Below are positions 27,732 to 36,492 of a stretch of DNA of 64,000 bases, in pieces. The DNA comes from Simiduia curdlanivorans (GTDB lineage Bacteria > Pseudomonadota > Gammaproteobacteria > Pseudomonadales > Cellvibrionaceae): contig NZ_JAUFQG010000006.1 in the NCBI RefSeq assembly GCF_030409605.1, positions 1,288,478 through 1,352,477 of the forward strand, given 5' to 3'. Every line of letters begins with the position of its first letter. Within the stretch, counting starts at the first letter, position 1. A program made the position numbers and the translations under genes. A model generated the notes under the pieces. It was given only the letters and a program-made list of their open reading frames with translations, had not been told where the DNA came from and made no database searches.

Positions 27732-29528
27732 ATGAAGCCCAACTTTAAACGGCTTGCCAGTGCAAGCTTAGGTCTACTGCTGGCGATGTCCGCGCAGCTG
27801 TCACTCGCCAACGAAGACGAAAAAGCAGAAGCGCTATTTGAAACAGTTTTCAATGAAGGCCTAGATCGCAGCCCTGTGTTTCAAACTTACCTCGGCATGA
27901 AGACCAATTACGACCAATGGGACGACCTCTCGCCCGCCTTCGAACAAGAGGGCTTCGCACTCACCAAACAGCAACTCGCACGCTTGCAGGCTATCGATAG
28001 CAGCAAGCTCTCCACCGACAATGCGTTGAGCTATCGCTTACTGGAAGAGCAATTGAAACAAGACATTGCGTTCGAGCAGTGGCGTTTACACAATTACCCG
28101 GTCAACCAAATGTTTGGCACCCACTCTATGGTGCCGTCTTTCCTCATCAATCAGCACCGCGTTGATAGCGTTAGCGATGCTGAGGCCTATATCGGTCGCC
28201 TCAACGGCGTACCTAAAATGATGAAGCAACTGATTGCCAATTTAGACGAGCGGGCCAAGGCCGGCATTATTGCTCCTAAGTTTGTCTTCCCCTACGTCAT
28301 CAGCGATAGCGAAAACATAATCAAAGGCGCGCCCTTTGATAAATCCGAAGACAGCCCTCTGATGGCCGACTTCCGCAAAAAAGTGAACGCACTGGAAATC
28401 GACCAGAAAGAAAAAGCGACGCTGTTAAGCAATGGCGAAAAGGCACTGAAACAAAGCCTGAAACCTGCCTACACCGAGCTTGTTAGCTACCTGAAAAAAC
28501 TTGAGAAAAAAGCAGACACGCGCGACGGCGCCTGGAAATTCCCCAAGGGCGAAGCCTTCTACAATGCATCGCTGGCAAAAACCACCACAACCGATCTCAG
28601 CGCCGAACAGATTCACGCTATCGGCCTGAAAGAAGTTGCTCGCATCCACGACGAAATGCGCGCGATTATGAAGCAGGTGAAATTTGAGGGCAGCCTGCAA
28701 GAGTTTTTCGTTTTCATGCGCGACGACGATCAGTTCTATTACCCAACCACCGATGCAGGTAAGCAGCGCTACCTGAACGAAGCGACCGCGCTGATCGACA
28801 ACATGAAAGGCCGCTTAGATGAGCTTTTCATTACCAAACCAAAAGCTGACCTTGAAGTAAAAGCGGTTGAAGCCTTCCGGGAAAAATCGGCCGGCAAAGC
28901 CTTTTACCAGCGCCCAGCACCGAACGGTGCGCGCCCCGGTATTTACTACGCCAACCTCTACGACATGAAGTCTATGCCCACCTATCAAATGGAAGCACTG
29001 GCCTATCACGAGGGCATCCCTGGCCACCACATGCAATTGGCCATTGCCACCGAGTTGGAAAATGTTCCCAAGTTCAGAAAGTTTGGCCACTACACCGCCT
29101 ACTCTGAAGGTTGGGGCCTGTACACCGAATACCTGCCCAAGGAAATGGGCCTCTATGCAGACCCCTACTCAGATTTTGGCCGCTTGGCCATGGAGTTATG
29201 GCGCGCCTGTCGCCTCGTGGTCGACACCGGTATCCACAACAAGAAATGGACCCGCGAGCAGGCCATCGACTACCTAGTTACCAACACCCCCAACGCCAAG
29301 GCCGACAGCGTCAAAGCGATTGAGCGCTATATTGTTATGCCGTCTCAAGCCACTGCCTACAAGATTGGGATGATCAAAATTTTAGAGCTGCGCGAAAAAG
29401 CCAAAGTGGAAATGGGCGATAAGTTCGATATTCGTCAATACCACGATCTGGTACTGACTTCCGGCCCAGTGCCGCTGAACGTGCTAGAAGAACGCGTTAA
29501 TCAATGGATTGCGCAAAGTAAATCGTAA
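27732..29528 (+). CDS. DUF885 family secreted peptidase-like protein
   Basis: 598 aa with a signal peptide (LGLLLAMSAQLSLA). It matches the DUF885 family, thought to be zinc peptidases: the central YHEGIPGHHMQ (H426, E427, H432) and the following YSEGWGLYTEYL are its signature blocks, with MPSQATAYKIG near the end. The product is probably periplasmic. Substrate unknown. It is followed by a strong terminator, so it is monocistronic. Confidence 0.88.
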   Translation: MKPNFKRLASASLGLLLAMSAQLSLANEDEKAEALFETVFNEGLDRSPVFQTYLGMKTNYDQWDDLSPAFEQEGFALTKQQLARLQAIDSSKLSTDNALSYRLLEEQLKQDIAFEQWRLHNYPVNQMFGTHSMVPSFLINQHRVDSVSDAEAYIGRLNGVPKMMKQLIANLDERAKAGIIAPKFVFPYVISDSENIIKGAPFDKSEDSPLMADFRKKVNALEIDQKEKATLLSNGEKALKQSLKPAYTELVSYLKKLEKKADTRDGAWKFPKGEAFYNASLAKTTTTDLSAEQIHAIGLKEVARIHDEMRAIMKQVKFEGSLQEFFVFMRDDDQFYYPTTDAGKQRYLNEATALIDNMKGRLDELFITKPKADLEVKAVEAFREKSAGKAFYQRPAPNGARPGIYYANLYDMKSMPTYQMEALAYHEGIPGHHMQLAIATELENVPKFRKFGHYTAYSEGWGLYTEYLPKEMGLYADPYSDFGRLAMELWRACRLVVDTGIHNKKWTREQAIDYLVTNTPNAKADSVKAIERYIVMPSQATAYKIGMIKILELREKAKVEMGDKFDIRQYHDLVLTSGPVPLNVLEERVNQWIAQSKS

Positions 29529-29553
29529 TTTGCCAAGACTCTAGCGCAACAGC

Positions 29554-29588
29554 AAAACGCCGAGCTTCGCTCGGCGTTTTGCTTTTTC
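29554..29588 (+). terminator. Terminator after the DUF885 gene
   Basis: A 12-bp perfect stem aaaacgccgagc / gctcggcgtttt with loop ttc, followed by gcTTTTTc. Confidence 0.95.
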
Positions 29589-29634
29589 GGCTGCTATGCT
29601 CAATGGACCGCACAAGCAACCATTTAACAGGATT

Positions 29635-31566
29635 ATGACCAAAGGCCATAAACTCCCCATCAGCGAACTGGCGCGCTTTCGAGCACAGCGTTTAAAGCAG
29701 GTTTATTGGATTACGCTGACAGGCCTCGGTATTGCCATTTTTGCCAACTGGCAAATATCCAGTGATTTACCCACGCTCGCGATCCTCGTGTTGGGCGAAT
29801 GCGTATTGATTTGGGGGCTCAGAGACCTTAAAAACAACAAAATCAATCAAGCCGCCGCCATCCTACTGTGGACCCTATCACTCAGCCTAACTGGCTCTAT
29901 TGTTATCAACTCAGGGCTAAGAGATCCAGCCCTGCTCGCTTACCCCGCCATCCTAATATTTGCGGCGTTGTTTGGTAACACTCGGCTATTCGTCTCGCTA
30001 TTTAGCTTTCTCATCCTTAGCGTCATTTTCGTAGGCGCGAGTGACATCTACCAGTGGAAAGAGTTTAACCAGGCAGCCTTGAACTGGACTGCCATTTCCG
30101 ACGCACTAATTATCCTTCTCATTATTGGTCTTACCGTCAGATTTCAGGCAGCCGATTTACGCAATGCGCTAACACGCTTAGAACACGAGAACGAAAAATT
30201 CCGCGTGTCTGAGGCAAAGGCTTCTTACCTCGCCCAATACGACAGCCTAACGGGCCTGCCCAATCGCGCCCTGTGTGAAAACCGATTTAATCTGGCGCTG
30301 CATACGCTACAAAGGCGCGGCGGAATTTGTGCCCTGCTCTTTATCGACTTGGATAACTTTAAAACCATCAACGACTCGCTCGGGCACTCCGTTGGCGATG
30401 CCGTGCTTAAAACCATCGCCGATCGCATTACCGATAATATTCGCGCATCCGATACGGCCTGCCGATTTGGCGGAGATGAATTCATCGTAATATTAACCGA
30501 CTTGCAAGACGCAACTCAGGCCGAACGCATCAGCACTAAATTACTCAAGGCGCTGTCAAAACCCTTAGAGTTAGAGCAGCATTTTATCGACACCTCCGCC
30601 TCCATCGGCATAGTGCTGGCACCACAAGACGGTGATAGCTTTGATGCGTATTGTAAAAACGCTGATATCGCCATGTACCAAGCCAAGGCCGACGGCAAAA
30701 ATTTATGCCGCTTTTTCAACGACCAGATGAATACCTTAAGCCAAGAGCGGTTTGAATTGATCACCGGCTTGCGCCTCGCCATTAAACGCCAAGAATTTAG
30801 ATTGCACTACCAGCCAAAAATCGCTTTAGACTCGGGCCAATGGGTCGGAGCCGAGGCGCTACTGCGCTGGCAGCACCCAGAGAAGGGGCTGTTAGCACCG
30901 GCGGTCTTTATGGCTTTGGCGGAGGAAACCGGGCTGATTATCGATATAGGTAAATGGGTATTACAACAAGCTTGCACACAATGCCGCGCCTGGCACGACC
31001 AGGGCTTCGCATCACTCGACATAGCGGTCAACCTTTCTTCGGTGCAGTTCAGCCGTGGAAATCTTGAGCGCGAAGTTAAAAAAGCATTGAAGAAATCTGA
31101 TCTAGATGGCCAATTTCTAGAGTTAGAATTGACCGAAAGTTTATTGCTAGGCGACGCTGAAAAAGTCCGCATTCAAGTCGACAAGTTACGTGCCCACGGG
31201 GTTAGCTTTTCCATCGACGACTTCGGCACCGGCTATTCCAACCTCGGCTACCTCAGCAAATTTGATATCGAGTCGCTCAAAATAGACCAATCCTTTGTGC
31301 GAAAAATACTCGACTCGGAACAAGATTTAAATATCACCATCGCCATCATTAATTTTGCCAAAAGCTTAGGTTTAACCACGGTTGCCGAGGGCATTGAGGA
31401 CGCCGAGATCATGGCAAAATTAGCTGTACTCGGCTGCGACTTGGGTCAGGGCTACTATTGGTCTAAGCCACTCGATGCCGAAACCTTCACAAGCCTGTTG
31501 CGGCAAAACCATGCCAGCTCCGGGCAAGATAGCCCGACGCCGGCGGTGCCAGATCTCAACCACTAA
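29635..31566 (+). CDS. Membrane diguanylate cyclase/phosphodiesterase (GGDEF-EAL)
   Basis: 643 aa from ATG 29635; ATG 29596 is possible but overlaps the upstream terminator. The N-terminal 170 residues contain about six membrane segments. The GGDEF domain is intact (FGGDEFIVIL), and an RxxD inhibitory site lies five residues upstream (RASD), so product inhibition is likely. The EAL domain is also intact (GAEALLRW, DDFGTGYSNLGYL, AEGIEDAE). Both activities are therefore possible. It turns over cyclic di-GMP at the inner membrane. The convergent pilin gene on the other strand stops 2 bp away. Confidence 0.93.
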   Translation: MTKGHKLPISELARFRAQRLKQVYWITLTGLGIAIFANWQISSDLPTLAILVLGECVLIWGLRDLKNNKINQAAAILLWTLSLSLTGSIVINSGLRDPALLAYPAILIFAALFGNTRLFVSLFSFLILSVIFVGASDIYQWKEFNQAALNWTAISDALIILLIIGLTVRFQAADLRNALTRLEHENEKFRVSEAKASYLAQYDSLTGLPNRALCENRFNLALHTLQRRGGICALLFIDLDNFKTINDSLGHSVGDAVLKTIADRITDNIRASDTACRFGGDEFIVILTDLQDATQAERISTKLLKALSKPLELEQHFIDTSASIGIVLAPQDGDSFDAYCKNADIAMYQAKADGKNLCRFFNDQMNTLSQERFELITGLRLAIKRQEFRLHYQPKIALDSGQWVGAEALLRWQHPEKGLLAPAVFMALAEETGLIIDIGKWVLQQACTQCRAWHDQGFASLDIAVNLSSVQFSRGNLEREVKKALKKSDLDGQFLELELTESLLLGDAEKVRIQVDKLRAHGVSFSIDDFGTGYSNLGYLSKFDIESLKIDQSFVRKILDSEQDLNITIAIINFAKSLGLTTVAEGIEDAEIMAKLAVLGCDLGQGYYWSKPLDAETFTSLLRQNHASSGQDSPTPAVPDLNH

Positions 31567-31567
31567 G

Positions 31568-32116
31568 TCAGTCCTGCACGAACAACCCAGTGCTGGAAAA
31601 ATAAGTGATGCGCGCCACCCGCGCGCCGCCACTTCGGTATTCCCAGCACCGCCGTGGATTAAGACCGGCCGCGCAGCTGGCATTATTGCCTAACATGGCC
31701 CACCCGCTATCGGCCCCGTTGCGCGCCACTATCTCGGCCGGTGCCGTGCGCAAAAACAAAAAGAACAAACGGGTATAGGCGGCATTTCTATTTTGCGGCA
31801 CCGTGGGTACGTGATTGGAATTAAGTGTGGTGCGAATCTGGCCGGCGTTAAATCGAACCGGTATGCCGTCAACCATCACGGTTCTATTCCCAGCCACGCC
31901 ATCGCCGGGCGAGCCCTGCACCCGATATTGCGCCATCACTTGCTGTTGCCCCGAGCGCAAGGCACCGAGCACGCCGGCAACCTGGGCTAATTGCGCCTCT
32001 TCAGACAAATTCACAAAACGGGGAATAGCGAGTGCGGCAATAACGCCCACAATCACGATGATTGCCACCAGCTCCACCAAGGTAAAACCACTACTCGGAA
32101 AATTTCGCCCCAGCAA
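31568..32116 (-). CDS. Type IV pilin-like / prepilin-type N-terminal domain protein
   Basis: 182 aa. The N-terminus has a prepilin peptidase site (SSG|FTLVELVAIIVIVGVIAALAIPR) with the conserved Glu at position +5 and the long hydrophobic helix (quoted in part: GFTLVELVAIIVIVGVIAA). The C-terminal half has two Cys (ASCAAGLNPRRCWEY) that could form a pilin disulphide loop, as in MSHA-like pilins. No other pilus gene is adjacent, so it may be an accessory or minor pilin. Confidence 0.85.
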   Translation of the reverse strand: MLGRNFPSSGFTLVELVAIIVIVGVIAALAIPRFVNLSEEAQLAQVAGVLGALRSGQQQVMAQYRVQGSPGDGVAGNRTVMVDGIPVRFNAGQIRTTLNSNHVPTVPQNRNAAYTRLFFLFLRTAPAEIVARNGADSGWAMLGNNASCAAGLNPRRCWEYRSGGARVARITYFSSTGLFVQD

Positions 32117-32260
32117 ACTTGCTACTCCCGATTAACATTGCCTCGCATTCTAGGTTATTCTGCCCACACAATACCAACGCTAAGGTGCCAGACTCCGCCA
32201 CAGTCGAGCCTGCCGCCTTACTAGGAATCACTAGCAATCTAACGAGAATTGAGTCTACCT

Positions 32261-32845
32261 ATGTCTCACCCACGCAGGCTGATTGTCGGCATTACCGGTG
32301 CTTCTGGCGTCGTTTACGGTGTTCGCCTACTCGAGCTACTCAAAGCTACCGACATTGAAACCCATCTGGTCATGAGTAAAGCCGCCGAACTGACGCTGCA
32401 CTACGAATCCGATCTCAAGCCCGACGACGTAAAAGCGCTGGCCAACGTAGTACACGCACCGAAAAACATAGGCGCCACCATCGCCAGTGGCAGCTACAAA
32501 ACCGAAGGCATGATTGTTGCGCCCTGCTCGGTCAAGACCATGGGCGAGATTGCCACGGGCATTACCACAGGCCTAGTCGCGCGCGCCGCCGATGTGGTTT
32601 TGAAAGAGCGCCGCCGATTAGTGCTGATGGTGCGCGAAACACCCTTCCATACCGGCCACTTGCGCACCATGACCGCACTATCGGAAATGGGTGCCGTCAT
32701 CGCGCCGCCGCTACCGGCGTTTTACGCCAAGCCCACGTCCCTCGAGCAGATGGTTGATCACAGCTTGGCCAGGGTGCTAGATCTGTTCGATATTGAAGTT
32801 TCCGGCCTGAAGCGCTGGCACGGCGGCCAGCTGGAAACGGAATAA
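32261..32845 (+). CDS. ubiX: Flavin prenyltransferase UbiX
   Basis: 194 aa from ATG 32261 (a TTG lies 12 bp upstream). Flavin-binding and prenyl-transfer motifs are clear: LIVGITGASGVVYGVRLLE, APCSVKTMGEIATGI, and LMVRETPFHTGHLRTM. It makes prenylated FMN, the cofactor of UbiD-type decarboxylases in ubiquinone synthesis. UbiD is not in the window. Confidence 0.95.
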   Translation: MSHPRRLIVGITGASGVVYGVRLLELLKATDIETHLVMSKAAELTLHYESDLKPDDVKALANVVHAPKNIGATIASGSYKTEGMIVAPCSVKTMGEIATGITTGLVARAADVVLKERRRLVLMVRETPFHTGHLRTMTALSEMGAVIAPPLPAFYAKPTSLEQMVDHSLARVLDLFDIEVSGLKRWHGGQLETE

Positions 32846-32990
32846 ACCCGCTAAACAACAACTCGGGCTCACAGCCCAGGCCAATAAGCGATAGCGAACT
32901 TTTTATTGATGCACCGGTAGCCGCCGTACAAGCCGCATTAGGTGGCTACTTAGGCAAAAGCACGCCGACCTTAAAAAAGGTACAATAACG
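32838..32990 (+). other. Short coding-like frame without a clear start
   Basis: A frame overlapping the end of ubiX in another phase runs open to a TAA at about 32988-32990. Its last 32 codons read like a real protein end (SDSELFIDAPVAAVQAALGG then YLGKSTPTLKKVQ). No ATG, GTG or TTG start with a ribosome binding site is seen. It may be a gene remnant or chance. Confidence 0.25.
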
Positions 32991-33050
32991 GCCCAATTCA
33001 TCCGCCTGATTTCGCTGTGCACCAGCAATCGAGAAAATCGAGACCACACT

Positions 33051-33551
33051 ATGAGCATGCCACCCGAGCCGTCGGCCTTCGACACACTGGCCTTTCGCAA
33101 TGCGCTCGGCGCCTTTCCCACGGGCGTAACCATCATTACCACGCGCGATAAACAGGGCAACCCGGTGGGCATGACGGCCAGCAGTTTCAATAGCGTGTCA
33201 CTCGATCCGCCGTTGGTGTTGTGGAGCATCGCAAAAACGGCAAACTGCTTTGATGTCTTTGCCGAAACCGATCATTTCGCCATTCATGTGCTCAATGAAA
33301 ATCAGCAAGCATTATCCGACCTATTCGGCCGCCCCAGCCCGGAAGATAAATTCGCCCAATTGCCCATAACCACGGGGCTGCTCGATAGCCCAAAACTCGA
33401 CGAGTGCATCGCTTGCTACGAGTGCCAGTTGGAATACAAATACGAGGGTGGCGATCACATTATTATGGTGGGCCGCGTGCTCAGTTTTGATGTTAAAGAC
33501 GGTAAGCCGCTGATATTTCACGCCGGCCAATATCGCCAACTCGCAGAATAG
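33051..33551 (+). CDS. Flavin reductase family protein (FMN-binding split barrel)
   Basis: 166 aa. It carries the flavin-reductase-like signature: FRNALGAFPTGVTIITT, GMTASSFNSVSLDPPLVLWS, and FAIHVLNENQ. Such proteins supply reduced FMN to partner monooxygenases. No partner is adjacent. It follows ubiX by about 200 bp on the same strand. Confidence 0.92.
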   Translation: MSMPPEPSAFDTLAFRNALGAFPTGVTIITTRDKQGNPVGMTASSFNSVSLDPPLVLWSIAKTANCFDVFAETDHFAIHVLNENQQALSDLFGRPSPEDKFAQLPITTGLLDSPKLDECIACYECQLEYKYEGGDHIIMVGRVLSFDVKDGKPLIFHAGQYRQLAE

Positions 33552-33586
33552 ACAATCCCAGGTATTTTACCCGTGGTGATTCACAC

Positions 33587-33618
33587 AAAAAAAGCCGCTG
33601 CATGGCAGCGGCTTTTTT
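33587..33618. terminator. Bidirectional terminator between convergent genes
   Basis: A stem of about 14 bp (aaaaaagccgctgc / gcagcggctttttt) with loop atg serves both the flavin reductase gene and the convergent alpha-amylase gene. Confidence 0.93.
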
Positions 33619-33631
33619 CACTACCTAAAAA

Positions 33632-35632
33632 CTACTGAGCCGTAAGCGAATAGGTCATAGATTGATCATTCACTCGCACTTTATAAGAGCCAATCACGTT
33701 AGTAAAAATATCCGCGCCGGTTTGCTCGAGCACGAAGTCGGCATTGTTGTCGCCGTAGTTTTGGCTCCAGTCGCCCTTCACGTCAAACTTAAAGCGCTGA
33801 TTGCTTTGCCCGTCAAAGCTTACTGTCACTTCCCAGGTATTATTCGCCACTAAGCTCATCGCACTGGTAGACCAACCATTGGCGGTACCGCGGAAAGATA
33901 GGGTTGGTAAAACACTGGTGTAACAGGTCGTGCACTGACCGACTTTTACCAAGCTATACGCCAAGGTTTGGTCGTTAACGGTAAGCTTGTAGTCACCGCT
34001 GCCGGCATTATAAATATCGGCGCCGGTGCGCTCCAAGATGCCATCGCTATTGGTGTCGCCATAGTTTTGGCTCCAATCGCCATACACATCGAGCTTCAGG
34101 CGCTGGCTGCTACCGCCGGTGAGAGTGATGGTCGTCTCCCAAGTATTATTAGCCACCAGCGTCATTGCCTTGTTGCTCCAGCCGTTGAAGGTACCGCGCA
34201 CATTCAACTGCGGAAACACCTTCGCCAATGGGCAATTGGTGGTGCAACCGGTACCTTTTGCGCCACCGTGAATGGCGGCAGCGGCATTGCCGGCAACATT
34301 AAACGTCGCCATGCCGTTAGCTGCCACGGTAATCATTGGCCCACTACACTCGGCCGCGCCGGCTAAAATATTGCAGTAATCGCCGGCGGGCAGGCCGGTT
34401 TGTAAAGTCTGTTGCAAAGCGCCGGATTCATTGTTAATCACCACAAAGCCCTTGTCGCCGCGCCCAAAGGCAATTTGATTGTTGCCGTTATCCCACCAGT
34501 TATTAACGCTCCATGCGCCCACGGTGAAATTGCGGAAGCCCACCATGTTGGCGATATTTGCCCAGCGGTGCTGGCACACCCACTGCGCGTTATCGCAATT
34601 GGTATTACCCGCCGGTGGGCCGGCATCGGTATCGGTAAATTTGTAACCCGACATCACTTTCGGATAACCATAGGGGAAGGCCAGCATATAAATGTTGGCC
34701 AAATTATATTTAACCCCTTCCTTGTACGTTAAGTTGCCGCCACCGCCGTGACCGCGCTCGCGATCGTGGTTGTCGATAAACACGATGGCTTTATCCGACG
34801 GCAACAAGCCCCAAGACGTGCCCAAGGTTTTTAGGTTTTTAATTTGGCCGTTAAAGTTTCCCGCCACGGCGGTGCCGTAACCAAACTCGGTGACCGGCGC
34901 TATATACGTGTATTGCGTGGGCTGCACAGCTTCACCCGAGGCACCAATCACCTCCAAGAAAGACCAGGGTCGATTGGCCTTCGCCATCACCGTATCTAAC
35001 TCGCTTGGGCGAATATGTTTCGCCGCATCGATACGGAAACCATCGACCCCCATGGCGGTAAGCTTTTTCAAATAATTGGCCACGTAATCTTGCGAATTGC
35101 TGCGCCCGGTGTGTAAATCCGGCATGCCATACAAACCGCAATCCCACACATTGTTGGCATCGCCATAATTGGAAATAGTGCAGTCATTGTGGAAATCTTG
35201 ACTGCTTAAATCGGGATAATTGCGCGGGCTCCAGCTGTCGCCACCGGAGGCAATATTGCCGTGATCTTGGTAGGAGGCCCAGTTATTCATCACCACATCG
35301 GCATATATTTTTACACCGGCGGCATGACAGCGATTGATCATGCTCTGCAATTCGGCTTCGGTACCGCTGCGGCTGGTTAAGTTGGTAAATGACACAGGTT
35401 GGTAGCGCGTCCACCAATAGGGGCCGGCGGTGTGTTCGTGCGGCGGCGAGATCTGTACCGCATCAAAGCCCTTGGGACCTAAATTCACCTCGCATTCCGT
35501 GGCGATATCATTCCATTTCCATTCGAATAAATGGACGAAGGCGGTGCCGGCACTGGCCGACAAAGAGGCGCAACCCAGCGCAAGGCCGAGCGACGCTGCC
35601 GTGAGACAACGTTTCGTTAATTTCATGTTCAT
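33632..35632 (-). CDS. Secreted GH13 alpha-amylase, animal-type, with two C-terminal modules
   Basis: 666 aa with a signal peptide (LGLALGCASLSASA). Catalytic parts: ADVVMNNWAS (region I; DVVMNN in place of DxxxNH), DGFRIDAAKH with nucleophile D202, FLEVIGASGE with E227, and FIDNHDRERGHGGGGN with D290. The HDRERGHGGGG loop resembles chloride-dependent animal-type alpha-amylases. Two homologous beta-modules follow at about 473-563 and 575-666; each has an RGTxNGWS motif and a GDWSQNYGD motif and probably binds starch. It belongs to the starch system although it lies 10 kb away, because its promoter carries the same operator pair. Confidence 0.93.
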   Translation of the reverse strand: MNMKLTKRCLTAASLGLALGCASLSASAGTAFVHLFEWKWNDIATECEVNLGPKGFDAVQISPPHEHTAGPYWWTRYQPVSFTNLTSRSGTEAELQSMINRCHAAGVKIYADVVMNNWASYQDHGNIASGGDSWSPRNYPDLSSQDFHNDCTISNYGDANNVWDCGLYGMPDLHTGRSNSQDYVANYLKKLTAMGVDGFRIDAAKHIRPSELDTVMAKANRPWSFLEVIGASGEAVQPTQYTYIAPVTEFGYGTAVAGNFNGQIKNLKTLGTSWGLLPSDKAIVFIDNHDRERGHGGGGNLTYKEGVKYNLANIYMLAFPYGYPKVMSGYKFTDTDAGPPAGNTNCDNAQWVCQHRWANIANMVGFRNFTVGAWSVNNWWDNGNNQIAFGRGDKGFVVINNESGALQQTLQTGLPAGDYCNILAGAAECSGPMITVAANGMATFNVAGNAAAAIHGGAKGTGCTTNCPLAKVFPQLNVRGTFNGWSNKAMTLVANNTWETTITLTGGSSQRLKLDVYGDWSQNYGDTNSDGILERTGADIYNAGSGDYKLTVNDQTLAYSLVKVGQCTTCYTSVLPTLSFRGTANGWSTSAMSLVANNTWEVTVSFDGQSNQRFKFDVKGDWSQNYGDNNADFVLEQTGADIFTNVIGSYKVRVNDQSMTYSLTAQ

Positions 35633-35798
35633 TACCCTGTGATTATGTTTATTTTTTAGGGTACTTGGCTCTCAACCGGCAGCCGAAGCACGGTTGGCGA
35701 GAAGGCACAGCAACAAAATGTTTATCTTATTTGTAGTTATCATCGCCCGACAATCTCGACAATTTAAGCCAAGGTTACGCGCCTACCACAAGCGACTA

Positions 35799-35838
35799 CA
35801 TACGTATGCAGCCCATATTGAGCGCTGAATACGTATGC
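35799..35838. promoter_or_regulatory. Paired palindromic operators upstream of the secreted alpha-amylase
   Basis: CATACGTATG at 35799-35808 and AATACGTATG at about 35828-35837 lie about 170-200 bp upstream of the amylase start, one of each type as in the 12.2-kb region. The surrounding 35633-35988 region shows no other feature. Confidence 0.8.
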
Positions 35839-35988
35839 ACCTTTGTAAGGATTGCCGGCCGCTGTGCACCGCGCCAAGCTTCCAGCTTGGTGTAAACCCT
35901 GCTCTGTTTGGCAGATTTCGACCGGCACAATGGTGTAGCCTTCGTCCTATTGGTTATACTCGACCCAGCACCGAAACGAGGAACATGC

Positions 35989-36303
35989 GTGTCATTTGAA
36001 ACTGTTGTCGCCAATATAGATGCCCAACTCGCCCGTTTACAGGAAACGCTGACGCAATGCGAAGCCCAGCTGGCCGTGTGCGATCAAACCAAACAACCGT
36101 TTTTAGAGCGCGAAATTGAGGCCCTGAAAGTCACCCAGGCCAAGCTCGAGAAGTCGAAACAGTTAGCGACCAGCGCCCATATGCTCCGAGCCAAAGTGGA
36201 GCAACCCGCGCCGCCCCCAATACAGGATCACCGCATCCGCAACACCATCGTCATCCTCGTGCTCGGCATTGTGGCGGCCTTCGCCACCTTAACATTGCTG
36301 TAA
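35989..36303 (+). CDS. Small coiled-coil, tail-anchored membrane protein, unknown
   Basis: 104 aa from a GTG with AGGA 8 bp upstream. The first 65 residues form an amphipathic coiled coil (VVANIDAQLARLQETLTQCE; EIEALKVTQAKLEKSKQL), then a Pro-rich linker and a C-terminal membrane helix (TIVILVLGIVAAFATLTLL). The tail-anchor layout is clear but no family is recognised. It stands alone between the amylase and the TonB receptor. Confidence 0.6.
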   Translation: MSFETVVANIDAQLARLQETLTQCEAQLAVCDQTKQPFLEREIEALKVTQAKLEKSKQLATSAHMLRAKVEQPAPPPIQDHRIRNTIVILVLGIVAAFATLTLL

Positions 36304-36492
36304 CAGTCACTTAATTTACTACCCGCCTGCCTTGCCCCTTCACCGCCCATGTCGCTTTGGGAATAGCAGCCTGTCGCCCGACGAATAGTTGCCGCCCGCC
36401 GCCTCCGCTATAGTCTGCGCCGGCAAGCTGGGTAAAAACCGCCCGCTGTCATTGAAAAACATAACAATACTAGCGAACTCAGGAGAGAGAGA

